DNA of 64,000 nt from contig CAJJDO010000030.1 of the NCBI GenBank assembly GCA_905183005.1, positions 441,598 through 505,597 on the forward strand, written 5' to 3'. Below, piece by piece: positions 12,682 to 27,800 of this stretch (its first letter is position 1; every line of letters begins with the position of its first letter). The notes below the pieces were generated by a model. The model did no database searches. It was not told the origin of the DNA and was given only the letters and a program-made list of their open reading frames with translations. This stretch comes from Paramecium pentaurelia (Eukaryota; Ciliophora; Oligohymenophorea; Peniculida; Parameciidae). The translations under genes were made by a program, and so were the position numbers.

Positions 12682-15600
12682 ATGTAAACGATCCGAATAC
12701 TATTTACGATTTTTATAGTCTCATGGTCATAGTGGGAACTTGTAAGCGAAGATTTGATGGGTTTCTCTGTGTCAAGTAATAAATGGAATTATAGGGACTC
12801 TTGTGATTGGGACAGTGGAACTATAGGTGGAAGTGGATCAGTTGATTAATGCTCTTCTTAAAATATTATTCAATATATTTAAGTTGGAAGTTATAAAGTT
12901 AGAGCTTATTACTCTGTTTTGAATTTGCCTCCACATTATGAGGTCAAAGTTATTGTAGATGGCTATTTCTTAGATTCAACTTCGAGTACCACTTTCACAG
13001 TTAAATATGAAGTCTAAGGATCTTCAACTATTTATTCATTAGAATATAGGGATAATAAATTATAATCATATGATAAAGCTTGTAGATCATCTTTCAATAA
13101 GTTTGAAATACAAACATTTATTATGACATTTGATCATAATGATAATAGTGAGATTCGATTCAGAGTGTGTGGAACAAATTTTAGTAGTAGTAGAAATTAT
13201 GGTGTAAGAAGTTTATAGATTTACGTTAATCCATGTCATTGGTCATGTTTAAAATGTAGCAGCAATTCAGCTAGTAATTGCTTAGCTTGCTTTACAAATC
13301 CATCTACTACTTTAGGTTCCCCTTCCACTTGTAGTAGTTGTCTACCTAATAAAGCTTTTATCGAATATATAGATGATACAAAAAGTTGTGTAACTGAATG
13401 CCATTACTATCGAGTTCCAGATTCTAATAAAGTCTGCTAATTTAACGAAAGTATTTATTTAAATTGACCCAGATATGCTTCCTTATATAACATACTTTGA
13501 TACTACAACTTTTAGTTCTACATCTCCTTGGGTTTTTGTTCCTGACCCAATTAATTATAACTTAGTTTATTCCTAAAAAATTAGCTTAATCCCTTGTGAA
13601 ACTAGCAAAAACTACGTAGGACCATTCTTCTCTAATGAAGCATTTAGTGTAACCCTATCTATCCCTTATAATATATCCTATATAAGATTTAGAGCAACAA
13701 TTGTAAAGCTAAATGATTGGGCTGATTATTCAGCAGTTCATGTGCTATTAGATAATATAGAATTTGCTTCTGTTTACACAATAAGTCAAGTACTTACAGG
13801 TAGAGATGCTGATTAATTATATTCTGAATTAATTTGTACACCTCCAACTGTTGGATATTTTAGATTGGAAGCTAAATTAAAATCAAACATCACCAATCCT
13901 GTATTATCCTTGTAAGGGTCTATGGAGTATATATAAATGTATATTCTAAAGTTAGTTTGGCTTATAATCATGGGGCTTTCGAGATGTTGTTATGGATATT
14001 ATGCGATGTTAATCATCATGTAGTTGGTGTGATTTTGATTTGAAATGTTATGCTTGTTCAACAGGATTTCTTTATAAGAATAGGTGTGTACCCAGTTGTC
14101 CAGTTCACTCAGTCCAAACTACTGGGGTTTGTACAGATTTTGATGAGCCAGTAGATTGTATGAATTTTATACTAATACTAGATACAAAATATTTAATTAA
14201 AGAGTTTTATGATTCATCAAATACAACAGATATTGATCTGAACAATATTGTAGGGTCAATATCAACAATAGATGATGATTTTTCGACATCAGATCACTTT
14301 TTAAACACAAATATTGATGTTTACTTTAGTTATTATATGGGAAAAAGGGTATTTGGAGGTCCGTTAGTTTGGCATGAAGCTACATTTACTAAAGCATACA
14401 CTTTAAATCCACATTATAAATTTAGATTGAAATTTACATTAATTTTAGGAGATGAATTAGATGGAGATTTTCAATACACAATTGGAGGATATTCTGATAC
14501 TATAGATTATAGCGAATGTCCACATACAGCCTCAGAAATAGGAAGGGATAGATAAGATAAATACATTACAATTGATAGGACATTAAATCATAATACTGCA
14601 AGTTTTTCTGTTTTAATGAGATGCCATTCAGACGAATCAATTGAGGATGGTTTCTGTATAGTTTACGATTATTTTATTCTCATTTATGAAGTAAATAATT
14701 AATACATATTAGTGTATTGAAAGATGCACTGCTTGCACTGGTCCTACTTGGGCATAGTGTACTGGAAAATAAACATTACCAGTTGGAATGTCATCACCAT
14801 CAACATGTGTTGATAATACTTATTATTTAGATTAGACAGTTACTCCTGCTGTTTGTCGAACTTGCACTCCATCTTACTGCTTAGAATGCAAAAATTCTTA
14901 TATTTGTACTAAATGTGCTACTAACTTTTATTTATAAAATGGAAATTGTTAATGTTATCCATGGACATATTTAACAGCTTCTAATACTTGTGCAAACTGT
15001 CATCCTTTATGCGGATCTTGTTATGGTCCCAACAGTAATTAGTGTTTATCTTGCAATAATTATTAACATCGATATTTGAATAATAATATTTGTCTTTGTT
15101 TAAGTAATTATTATGATGATGGTGTAAATTATAATTGTTAATCAATTTGTGGTGATATGATAGTAACTGAAGGAGAGGATTGTGATGATGGTAATACAAC
15201 TAGATTTGATGGTTGTAATAATTGCAAATTTGAATGTTAGAAAGAATGCCAAACTTGTGTTAATGGATAATGTTCAGTTTGTGCTGTAGGTTACACTCTT
15301 TAAAAAACTATGAAAAGATGCTTTCCTACATGTGGAAATATTTCTATTGTTAGTTAAGAATAATGTGAGGATAATAATTTGACTCCTTATGATGGTTGTT
15401 ATAACTGCTAATTTTAATGTTAACTCTAATGCACAAATTGCATTTATGGAAAATGTTACTAATGTGATAATTCAATTGGTTATTATATAAATTTAGCTAC
15501 TTTTAAATGTGTTACTTTATGTGGGGATTTAATAGTTGCTGGAGGAGAAATGTGTGATGATGGTAATAATATCCCTTTTGATGGATGTAATAGTTGTGCT

Positions 15601-18600
15601 TATTCTTGCGATTCCTTTTGTGATTTATGCATCTTAGGAATTTGTACAAAATGCAAATAAGGGTTCTAATTATTAAACAAAAATGGGTAATGTGCTCCAA
15701 TTTGTGGAGATAAAATTGTTACATATTACGAAGGATGTGACGATGGTAACATAATTAATTATGATGGATGTGATTAATGTTTACTCACTTGTTAAGAATA
15801 GTGTACATCTTGCATATTAGGAAAATGTTATGATTGCAATACACCTGGATATTAATTAAATCAAAAACTTAATAAATGTACTCCTTTATGTGGAGATTAT
15901 GTTTTATCCACATTAAATGAATAATGTGATGATGGCAATAATATATTTGAAGATGGATGTTATTAATGTAAATATGAATGTTAAGCTGAATGTCAAACAT
16001 GTGCAGCTGGAATCTGCTATAATTGCAAATCAAATTTTTATCTTAGTTCAGAAAATATTTGTCTTCCTGTTTGTGGTGATGGCATTATTACTAAATTTGA
16101 ATCATGTGATGATAAAAACTATGTTATAGAGGATGGATGTTCTTTATGTACTTTCTAATGTGAAAAAACTTGTACTCAATGCTATTTTGGCATCTGTAAA
16201 TCATGTCAATCTGGATATTATTTAGATAAATCGGTTTAGTAATGTTTTCCTATTTGTGGTGATAAAATCATATAAGGAGATGAGTAATGTGATATTGGAA
16301 TCATTTCTTTTGATGATAATATTAGAAATAATACAGGATGCATAAATTGCAAGCTATAATGTTCACCCTAATGTGAAATTTGCATTTAAGGCTAATGTTT
16401 AAAATGTAAGGAATCTTTAGGATGGTATTTAGATCATTAAACATCTTCTTGCTATAGTTTATGTGGAGATTCAATTATTAGTGATTATGAAGAATGTGAG
16501 GATTCTAATTCTTAATTAAATGATGGATGCAGTCAATGTATGTTTAAATGTTCACAAGAATGCTCAATATGTATTTTTGGATTATGCTATCAATGTAAAT
16601 CAGGTTATACATTAATTAATTAAAAATGTCTACCTGTTTGTGGTGACGGTATAATTGCTGGTAATGAGGAATGTGATACAGGATTAATAAATTTTGATGG
16701 ATAAGAATGTGTGAATTGTAAATTTAAATGTTCAGAAGGATGTAATAATTGTGTTTATGGATTATGTTTAGAATGTAAAAATAATTATGGATGGTATTTA
16801 AATTTAAATAATTAATGTGAATCAAAATGTGGAGATTTAATTATCAATAATTAAGAGAATTGTGATGAGAATTCAGAAAATTGTGAAAATTGTAATTTTG
16901 TTTGTGATGATAATTGTAATTAATGTTAATTTGGAATTTGTTAAAGTTGTATTCTAGGTTATAAATTACTATTAAATAAATGTATTAGTATTTGTGGAGA
17001 TTAAATATAAACAAATAATGAAGATTGTGAAAATGATGATATTATCCCTTTTGATGGATGTTACTTATGTAAATTTTAATGTTAAGATGAATGTTAATAA
17101 TGTGTAAATGGAGAATGTATATCATGCAATGAAACTTATGGATGGTATTTATAAAACAAAAGATGTGTGACAAAATGTGGAGATGGTATTATTGCTGGAT
17201 TAGAAGAATGTGATATCAATTTGAATTTTGATAATGGAGATATTTCATTTAATTAATGTTTTAATTGTAAATTATCCTGTGTTTAACATTGTTTAAATTG
17301 TGATAGAGGAATTTGTACATTATGTTAAAATGGATACTTTTTAAATAATTTAAATGAATGTGAAAATATTTGTGGTAATTAAACTATTGAAGACTTTGAA
17401 GTATGTGATGATGATAATCTCAATGGTTTTGATGGTTGTTTCTCATGTTAATATGATTGTTAATCTCATTGTTAAGTATGTGTAAATGGATAATGCATTT
17501 TATGTGAAGATGGATTTCTATTCGACTAAGATTCTTTAACATGTTAATCTATATGTGGAGATATGAAATTAACTTAATATGAAGAGTGTGATGATGGTAA
17601 TGATATACCATATGATGGATGTCATAATTGTAAGTATTCTTGTACTGAAAACTGCGATAATTGTGTAGAAGGTGTTTGTTAAAGCTGTTAATAAGGTTTT
17701 TTACTTGCTTTTCCCAAATGTATTCCTGATTGTAAAGATATAATTTAAATTTAAAATTATGATTAATGTAACTTAAAAGAATGTTAAAGTGAATGTATAA
17801 TTTGTATAAAAGGAGATTGTTATTAATGCTAAAATGGATGGTATTTAAATTAAGTAGAATATATTTGTGAAAGTATGTGTGGAGATTAAATTATAGTTGG
17901 TTAAGAATAATGTGAAAATTTCTTAAGTTATACAAGAGATGATTCTTAATGTAATAATTAATGTTAATTTGAATGTCCTTACAATTGTTATAGTTGTTCA
18001 TTTGGTATTTGTTAACAATGTTAATAAGGATATTATTTGATAGAAAATGAATGTCATAATTATTGTGGTGATTATTAAATTACAAAATAAGAGTAATGTG
18101 ATGATGATAATAAATAACCATTTGATGGTTGTTTCTAATGTCGAATAGATTGTGAAGAACAATGTTCTATATGTATTGATGGAATATGTGAAATGTGTTT
18201 AACCGGATATGAAATAATAGATGGAAGTTGTTATTCTATTTGTGGAGATGGTATAATTACTGTTCATGAGGATTGTGATGATTTAAATTCTATTAAAAAT
18301 GATGGTTGTGATCAATGTAAATTTTAATGTGATTAAAATTGTTATTTTTGTGAATTTGGTAAATGTATATTTTGTTCCATTGGATATTAATTATTAAATG
18401 GAGTGTGTATTCCTGTTTGTGGTGATGGTATAATTGCTGGTAATGAGGAATGTGATACAGGATTAATATATTTTGATGGATATGAATGTGTTAATTGTAA
18501 ATTTAAATGTTCGGAAGGATGCAATAATTGTGTTTATGGATTATGTTTAGAATGTAAAAATAATTATGGATGGTATTTAAATTTAAATAATTAATGTGAA

Positions 18601-21600
18601 TCAAAATGTGGAGATTTAATTATCAATAATTAAGAGAATTGTGATGAGAATTCAGAAAATTGTGAAAATTGTAATTTTGTTTGTGATGATAATTGTAATT
18701 AATGTTAATTTGGAATTTGTTAAAGTTGTATTCTAGGTTATAAATTACTATTAAATAAATGTATTAGTATTTGTGGAGATTAAATATAAACAAATAATGA
18801 AGATTGTGAAAATGATGATATTATCCCTTTTGATGGATGTTACTTATGTAAATTTTAATGTTAAGATGAATGTTAATAATGTGTAAATGGAGAATGTATA
18901 TCATGCAATGAAACTTATGGATGGTATTTATAAAACAAAAGATGTGTGACAAAATGTGGAGATGGTATTATTGCTGGATTAGAAGAATGTGATATCAATT
19001 TGAATTTTGATAATGGAGATATTTCATTTAATTAATGTTTTAATTGTAAATTATCCTGTGTTTAACATTGTTTAAATTGTGATAGAGGAATTTGTACATT
19101 ATGTTAAAATGGATACTTTTTAAATAATTTAAATGAATGTGAAAATATTTGTGGTAATTAAACTATTGAAGACTTTGAAGTATGTGATGATGATAATCTC
19201 AATGGTTTTGATGGTTGTTTCTCATGTTAATATGATTGTTAATCTCATTGTTAAGTATGTGTAAATGGATAATGCATTTTATGTGAAGATGGATTTCTAT
19301 TCGACTAAGATTCTTTAACATGTTAATCTATATGTGGAGATATGAAATTAACTTAATATGAAGAGTGTGATGATGGTAATGATATACCATATGATGGATG
19401 TCATAATTGTAAGTATTCTTGTACTGAAAACTGCGATAATTGTGTAGAAGGTGTTTGTTAAAGCTGTTAATAAGGTTTTTTACTTGCTTTTCCCAAATGT
19501 ATTCCTGATTGTAAAGATATAATTTAAATTTAAAATTATGATTAATGTAACTTAAAAGAATGTTAAAGTGAATGTATAATTTGTATAAAAGGAGATTGTT
19601 ATTAATGCTAAAATGGATGGTATTTAAATTAAGTAGAATATATTTGTGAAAGTATGTGTGGAGATTAAATTATAGTTGGTTAAGAATAATGTGAAAATTT
19701 CTTAAGTTATACAAGAGATGATTCTTAATGTAATAATTAATGTTAATTTGAATGTCCTTACAATTGTTATAGTTGTTCATTTGGTATTTGTTAACAATGT
19801 TAATAAGGATATTATTTGATAGAAAATGAATGTCATAATTATTGTGGTGATTATTAAATTACAAAATAAGAGTAATGTGATGATGATAATAAATAACCAT
19901 TTGATGGTTGTTTCTAATGTCGAATAGATTGTGAAGAACAATGTTCTATATGTATTGATGGAATATGTGAAATGTGTTTAACCGGATATGAAATAATAGA
20001 TGGAAGTTGTTATTCTATTTGTGGAGATGGTATAATTACTGTTCATGAGGATTGTGATGATTTAAATTCTATTAAAAATGATGGTTGTGATCAATGTAAA
20101 TTTTAATGTGATTAAAATTGTTATTTTTGTGAATTTGGTAAATGTATATTTTGTTCCATTGGATATTAATTATTAAATGGAGTGTGTATTCCTGTTTGTG
20201 GTGATGGTATAATTGCTGGTAATGAGGAATGTGATACAGGATTAATATATTTTGATGGATATGAATGTGTTAATTGTAAATTTAAATGTTCGGAAGGATG
20301 CAATAATTGTGTTTATGGATTATGTTTAGAATGTAAAAATAATTATGGATGGTATTTAAATTTAAATAATTAATGTGAATCAAAATGTGGAGATTTAATT
20401 ATCAATAATTAAGAGAATTGTGATGAGAATTCAGAAAATTGTGAAAATTGTAATTTTGTTTGTGATGATAATTGTAATTAATGTTAATTTGGAATTTGTT
20501 AAAGTTGTATTCTAGGTTATAAATTACTATTAAATAAATGTATTAGTATTTGTGGAGATTAAATATAAACAAATAATGAAGATTGTGAAAATGATGATAT
20601 TATCCCTTTTGATGGATGTTACTTATGTAAATTTTAATGTTAAGATGAATGTTAATAATGTGTAAATGGAGAATGTATATCATGCAATGAAACTTATGGA
20701 TGGTATTTATAAAACAAAAGATGTGTGACAAAATGTGGAGATGGTATTATTGCTGGATTAGAAGAATGTGATATCAATTTGAATTTTGATAATGGAGATA
20801 TTTCATTTAATTAATGTTTTAATTGTAAATTATCCTGTGTTTAACATTGTTTAAATTGTGATAGAGGAATTTGTACATTATGTTAAAATGGATACTTTTT
20901 AAATAATTTAAATGAATGTGAAAATATTTGTGGTAATTAAACTATTGAAGACTTTGAAGTATGTGATGATGATAATCTCAATGGTTTTGATGGTTGTTTC
21001 TCATGTTAATATGATTGTTAATCTCATTGTTAAGTATGTGTAAATGGATAATGCATTTTATGTGAAGATGGATTTCTATTCGACTAAGATTCTTTAACAT
21101 GTTAATCTATATGTGGAGATATGAAATTAACTTAATATGAAGAGTGTGATGATGGTAATGATATACCATATGATGGATGTCATAATTGTAAGTATTCTTG
21201 TACTGAAAACTGCGATAATTGTGTAGAAGGTGTTTGTTAAAGCTGTTAATAAGGTTTTTTACTTGCTTTTCCCAAATGTATTCCTGATTGTAAAGATATA
21301 ATTTAAATTTAAAATTATGATTAATGTAACTTAAAAGAATGTTAAAGTGAATGTATAATTTGTATAAAAGGAGATTGTTATTAATGCTAAAATGGATGGT
21401 ATTTAAATTAAGTAGAATATATTTGTGAAAGTATGTGTGGAGATTAAATTATAGTTGGTTAAGAATAATGTGAAAATTTCTTAAGTTATACAAGAGATGA
21501 TTCTTAATGTAATAATTAATGTTAATTTGAATGTCCTTACAATTGTTATAGTTGTTCATTTGGTATTTGTTAACAATGTTAATAAGGATATCATTTGATA

Positions 21601-24600
21601 GAAAATGAATGTCATAATTATTGTGGTGATTATTAAATTACAAAGTAAGAGCAATGTGATGATGATAATATATAACCATTTGATGGTTGTTTCTAATGTC
21701 GAATAGATTGTGAAGAACAATGTTCTATATGTATTGATGGAATATGTGAAATGTGTTTAACCGGATATGAAATAATAGATGGAAGTTGTTATTCTATTTG
21801 TGGAGATGGTATAATTACTGTTCATGAAGATTGTGATGATTAGAATTCTATTAAACATGATGGTTGTGATCAATGTAAATTTTAATGTGATTAAAATTGT
21901 TATTTTTGTGAATTTGGTAAATGTATATTTTGTTCCAATGGCTTTTAATTATAAGGTTAAAAATGTAATCCAGTTTGTGGAGATGGTTTAATTGTTGGAA
22001 ATGAGAAATGTGATGATGGTAATATAATTGATGAAGATGGATGTTTTGAATGCCAATATTCTTGCTAATAATAATGTTAAACTTGTTTATATGGATCATG
22101 TATCTTATGTAATGTAGAAGAAGGTTGGCATTTAACTTCTTAAGGAGATTGCTAAACCGTTTGCGGAGATAATAAAGCTGCTGGGCTAGAATAATGCGAT
22201 GATGGCAATGAAATGAATTATGATGGTTGTTACTTATGTAAATATATTTGCCAAGATGCTTGTACAAAATGTGTAAATGGTTAATGTTATGAATGTAATA
22301 CACCAGGTTGGAGATTAGAAAATTATTTTTGTTGGGAAATATGCGGAGATGCACTTAAAGTTGGTATTGAAGAATGTGATGATGGTAATGATATCCCTTA
22401 TGATGGATGCTTTGAGTGTAAGACTTAATGTGAAGAAGCTTGCAAGATTTGTGCAGATGGATAATGTTAGGAATGTATATTTGGTTGGCTTTTAAATGAA
22501 AATCATAGATGTGAAACAATTTGTGGAGATAAATATATAGTACCTATTTTTGAAGATTGTGATGATGGCAATCTCTTACCTTATGATGGATGCTATGAAT
22601 GTAATTATTAATGTGTTTAACATTGTACTGATTGTAGAAAGGATATATGCTACGAATGTAATACTACTGGGTGGACTTATGAGAATAAAACTTAACAATG
22701 CATTCCTATATGTGGGGATGGAGAAATCAATGGATAAGAATAATGTGATGATGGGAATAAAATTGAACTTGATGGTTGTAGTAATTCTTGTGAATATTAA
22801 TGTCATTTTGCTTGTCTTAATTGTGATAAAGGTAGATGTTTAGAATGTGATCGATATTTGGGATTTTTTGAATTGAATAATTAATGTGCATCAAAATGTG
22901 GAGATGGTTTATGGGAAGAATATACTGAGTAATGTGATGATGGCAACCTTATTAATTAGGATGGTTGTGATAAAAACTGTAAGATTGAAGTGGATTGGTA
23001 TTGTAAAAATGAACCATTACAAATTAGTATTTGTATCTTCAAAAGATAACCTTGTGTTGAATTAAAGTTACAATCATAAGAAGAGGGATTATCTAAAATA
23101 GAAGTGACATTCTCAACTTAAATGATGTATTAATAAAACAATATCATGATTGAAAATGAAAATAATCCCACAATGACTGACATGTAGCTTTTCTTAGTCA
23201 GAGTTGATGAATTAAATGAATCAGATTTTGAATATGTTATAGAACCTGTGGTTGCCATTTAAGAATTTCCTTAAGAAGTTAAATATATCATAGATTTAAA
23301 AATATTAAAGAATGTTTCAATTGATTAAATAAATGTAATGGTAATTGTTGATAAAAAATTGATTATTACTGAAGATTTTGTCAATTTAGAATAAAATTCA
23401 GGTTAGATTAAAATAGCAGTACCTTTTATTGAAAGTGAACTTTCTAAAAAAGTAGTTGAACTGTTTTCGAATGCAAATGAAATATCTATGTATGCAGCTA
23501 TGAGTGTTTCTTTATTAAGTGTATTTTCTACAGGTTATTCAAATCTTTACATGACACTTGATACAATTTAATATCTTTATTACACAAGATATATTAATCT
23601 AGAGTTTCCTTCAAATTTACAAAAGAATATGGACAATCTAAAGAAGTCTTCCTTGAATTCAATCGTTAATAATAAACTTTCTGAAACAGGTTTATCCAAA
23701 AAGATTACTGCCCAATCTCAAGAAAATAATTAAAAAGATGAAGGAATGCCAAATAAATTTAAATAAGATAATCTACAGTATCAATTTACTTCAAATATAA
23801 AAACAACTGCTGTCTCCTTATCAGCAGGTCTGAGCATCTTCTTAACAACTTTATCTCTATCTAAACTACTTCATTTGATTCCCCCTCATAAACTAAATGG
23901 TTTAGGTTCGATAATTGGTGGGGGAATCTTAAAAGTTAGATAAAAATGCACTAAGATATCTAATGACTTTGTTTATTCTGGTGCTATAAGATTAATAACG
24001 ATAAATTTTTATGAGATGCAATTTGCATCATTATTATAACTATCAAATGTTAGTTTTAATTCATATAATGATATAGCAAATAATAGTGGGGCTGCTGCCA
24101 CTCTAGCCTTCACTTTTATTTTTACTAGTTTACTTATTCATAAAATAAGATAGATCTAAACTAAATAATCTCTAGCAATGAAACATTATATTATAACATT
24201 ATTCTAATCAGATGAGAAGAGTCATTCAAAGTCAACATGGTAAATATAATATAATACAATATTGCTTGTGAAAAAATCATTTTATATGTTAACAATAGTT
24301 TGTTTCTAAAGTTAAGGTCTTTATTAAACAATTGGTGTTGCTACATAAGCTGCAGCATTTGCAACTTATTTGGCTGTATCTTCACCATTTTCAAATTATG
24401 AGGATCAAATTAAGCAGATGATCACAGAATTAGGAATGGTTACAAATACTCTTAGCTTTATTATGTACTATACATAAGAATACTTTTCAATATCAAAAGA
24501 AAGTTTAAATTAAATAGGATGGTTTAATATAGGCATTTTTACAACAGTATTAACTTCAAATTTAGCAATTGATCTTACTTCTTAAATTAGAATATTTTAC

Positions 24601-24681
24601 AAAAAAGCAAAGAAGATTTTCAGTAAATTTATATAAGGCTAGATGCCTACTTAATCAAGAGTTTAACCAATTTTTGTTTGA
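12682..24681 (+). CDS. giant cysteine-rich surface/transmembrane protein with tandem CGDG..CDDGN..DGC repeats
   Basis: Three introns (22 nt near 13459, 25 nt near 13930, 22 nt near 14691) leave 3977 codons. A signal peptide (MQTIRILFTIFIVSW) is followed by about 650 residues with galactose-binding-like beta segments and Cys clusters (CWSCLKCSS; CSWCDFDLKCYACSTGF). Next comes a very long array of about 55-60-residue units of the form CGD(G/x)..E.CDDGN..DGC..C...C..C..C, matching the Myxococcus-type cysteine-rich repeat family common in ciliate surface proteins. Three 593-residue super-units sit inside it. The last 550 residues have several membrane helices (VSLSAGLSIFLTTLSLSKLL and others) and a cytoplasmic tail. 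It is probably a plasma or ciliary membrane protein with an enormous ectodomain. Ligand and role are unknown. Apparent short ORFs here are only TAA/TAG-free fragments of this one gene. Confidence 0.85.
16633..18411 (+). repeat. 1779-bp in-frame tandem repeat, copy 1
   Basis: First unit of the array within the giant surface gene (593 codons, roughly ten Cys-rich subrepeats). Only its first ~130 bp differ from copies 2 and 3, at about six positions (for example GAC versus GAT after TGTGGT). The rest looks identical by eye. Confidence 0.88.
18412..20190 (+). repeat. 1779-bp in-frame tandem repeat, copy 2
   Basis: Middle unit. It is the same as copy 3 along most of its length, including a 63-codon stretch free of TAA/TAG at 18403-18594 that recurs at 20182-20373, exactly 1779 bp later. 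Confidence 0.92.
20191..21969 (+). repeat. 1779-bp in-frame tandem repeat, copy 3
   Basis: Last unit. It matches copy 2 until about 21590 and then gains scattered substitutions (TATCAT for TATTAT, CAAAGTAAGAGC for CAAAATAAGAGT, among others). It departs fully near 21940, where the downstream unique subrepeats begin. Confidence 0.88.
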
Positions 24682-24834
24682 TAATAATATTAGTTTTAAA
24701 AACTATATTAAAGTAATTTATTTTTATATTTGATATTTTTCTCAGAATTTGAATGTTTTTCAATTTATAAATAAATATTAATATATTTATTTTAAGTGTT
24801 AGTATATAATAAAATTTTGTATAAATTATTAGTT

Positions 24835-27800
24835 ATGAAAATATTATTCTGGTTAATCTCAAGGTGTTATTTGTGGTTACCTCGTAAAATTTAGAAGTCT
24901 GTTTAAAAATCTTTATTGTTACAACAGGGAATTGACTAAATACAAAAAGTAAAATTTCAAACTTAAATTAGATTGAGTTCTCTAATGGAGAAGTACAAAA
25001 GATCACCAATTTTGAAAATGCAACGAATAATATCAAATTAATTAGTGTATGGAAATGTCTTATTTGTTTAGATTAAAACTATTATAGTGATATTTATAGA
25101 AAAGATTATTAGCATTGAGAATATTATAATACTTGGAATTCTGATTATAGTAATTTCTGGATAAACTTATTGTTATGATAAAAACGAAGAAATCATTGTA
25201 TATTATACTCTTTTTTGTTATCTCTTAAATCTTTTATTATCTCTAATGAACATATTAATAATTGCATTTTAGAGAATGACATAATAAAATTCAATTAATT
25301 CTTAGGATTGCACCATCATAGCTAAATTTCCAGATGTTTCATCAAAAAAACATTTAAATTAAAATATTGAGTAAATTAAATAATTATGATTTAATAGATT
25401 GCATTCATATGAAACAATCACCTGGAGTTAATTAACTGTTGGTCATATTATTTGTTTATAATAAAATGAATAAAGTCCTGCTGATTTATTGATCCTTGAT
25501 TCAAGTAAAGAACAAGTCTTAATAAACTTTGATTAAAGAACTCCTTGTTCTTGCACTTTTGTTAGTTTAAATTAAACTATTAAAGGAAATATTTTAGATT
25601 TCAAAACAAAATTAAGTGGAACGATTTAATTCACTGTAACAGATCTTGCAGTACAAGGAACTATTAAATTGAAAAATGACCCAAAATTAACTCCTTTTAC
25701 AAAAAAGAATATGATTCAAAGAGGGGAAAGATTGGAAACAGTTGATTGGATATTTGGAATGGTAATTAGAGTAGGGAATGATTGCATAGCTCAATCAAAT
25801 TTTTATAATGAGAATTTTAAATCCTCTAGTTGGATACATAATATTTATTAGGAGATTATACTTATTTGTATTGTTTTGTTTTTAATTTTATTTGTTCCAA
25901 ACATCATATTTTATTCATTTTAATCATATGAAAAGTACTTCTATAGCAGTATAAATTATTGTTTATTAATAATACCCTAAAATTTATTATGGTTAAATTA
26001 ATTATGGCATCTAATTAATATGATAAGAAATAATATTACTTTTAATAACAATTAAAATAAATAAAGTGTCCAGTAAAATCCTTTGAATAGATTATTAAGT
26101 GAAAGAAATGAAAATCAAGTTGTTATTATTTCTGAAAATGAGAAAAAGGTCCTATTACCAATATAAAAGTAATTTAAGATAAATCTTCTACCTATTTAAT
26201 AAACAGAAATATAAATGTTGAAAAATAAGAAGAAAAATTTCAATGGATTTTTAACATTATCTTAAATGAATATACTTGATATGATTTAAGGGGATATGAT
26301 TTTACTAGATAATCCTTAAGAAATATTTAAAAATAAACCATAAATAATGTAGATTATTACAAAAGATTAAAAATAATATATTTTTAATTATTTAAAATTG
26401 TAAGAATTAGTAACAAAAGCATCTCCAACTTTAAAAACTAATTATGAAAAATTATTACTAGATACAAATAGATAATAGACTAATGATGAATAAAAGACAT
26501 AAGATTTAGAAGTATTATTGGCAGAAAAAATAGTACCTAATTTAAGAAATTCTAATGAAGGTCTTTATTAAATAAAAAAACTTTAATTAGCATCAAGGGA
26601 AGAACTTGTAAATACAACATTATTAGGCACATAAAAACAATAATTACCTAAAAAGAAAAGTACAAGATATATATTTGATTAATCTTTTGCAAAAAAATCA
26701 CTTGATAGAGTGGACTCAATGAAAGACCTTAATAAATTAAATAATAGTACTTCAAATAGTAATATAACACCTGGTTCTTTATAAAAATAAAGAAGTTAAT
26801 TTTTTGGTAGAGGAGGAACTCTGATCAAATAATTTAATAATAATTCATCTCTTTAAGTGTCTCCAACAAAATAGAAGGAAGATTAAGGGGCAGATAGATT
26901 GATTGGAGATTATTATAATGAATAAGATTTTATTGATTTCCTTTATAAAAAGGAGGACACTCTTCACAATGAAATTTTATTGATGATTCTGATTACAAAT
27001 AATATTTTAAGTGTTTTTGATGATCAAACTAGGGAACTATAATTTAATTTTGGTAATAAATTTGATGAATCATTATTGGAATTTACAAAAGTCTTTAATT
27101 ATTAATTATTATGCAGTACTGAAATTGAAAACTCGAGATTAGATTATAAATTAAAAAGTTATATAAAAAAGGTTATCTCTATAGAAAATTAAGTGAAAGT
27201 CTTTGAGGTTTTGGCTTTTTTAGAACCAACTGAAAATAGAAAAAATATCTTGTCTGTTTTGGTGAGAGATCCTGAATCATTTCTATTAGAAGAAGGTTCA
27301 ATACTATATACAAGAATTTAAACTAATGAGTTAAAAAATATATATAAAGAAAAAAATGATATTCATACAAAATAACCAGAATATTATAATTACTATAATG
27401 AATAATTATAAGAATTATTATGGGATGGACAATCAACTTTTATTTATAGTAAAAGATAGTTGAGCCAAGACTAAACATAAGAGTTTTTGTAAAAATTATC
27501 CTAATTGCATGATGCTTATGGAAATAGATCTTAAGAAATAGAAATGGAATACTAGAAATTAGAATTATAAAATGAAATTTTATTTTGTATAGGTATTAGA
27601 TCAGGTCATCATCATAACTCAATATAAATTTCATAAAATGAATTTTAGTAAGACTCTTTAAGAGAAGAGAAACTATTTTAAACATTGTAAATGCAAAATA
27701 TTAAAATTTGTTTAACTACATCAGAGTCATATGAAGAGTTGATTATTTTTCTTAGATCTCATTAAGTGGTATAAAAAGAATAAATTGTTCATTTTTATGA

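Noticed and set aside
14981..22806. Several minus-strand His/Tyr/Asn-rich frames
   Set aside because: They are mirror readings of Cys-, Asn- and Asp-rich codons of the giant plus-strand gene.
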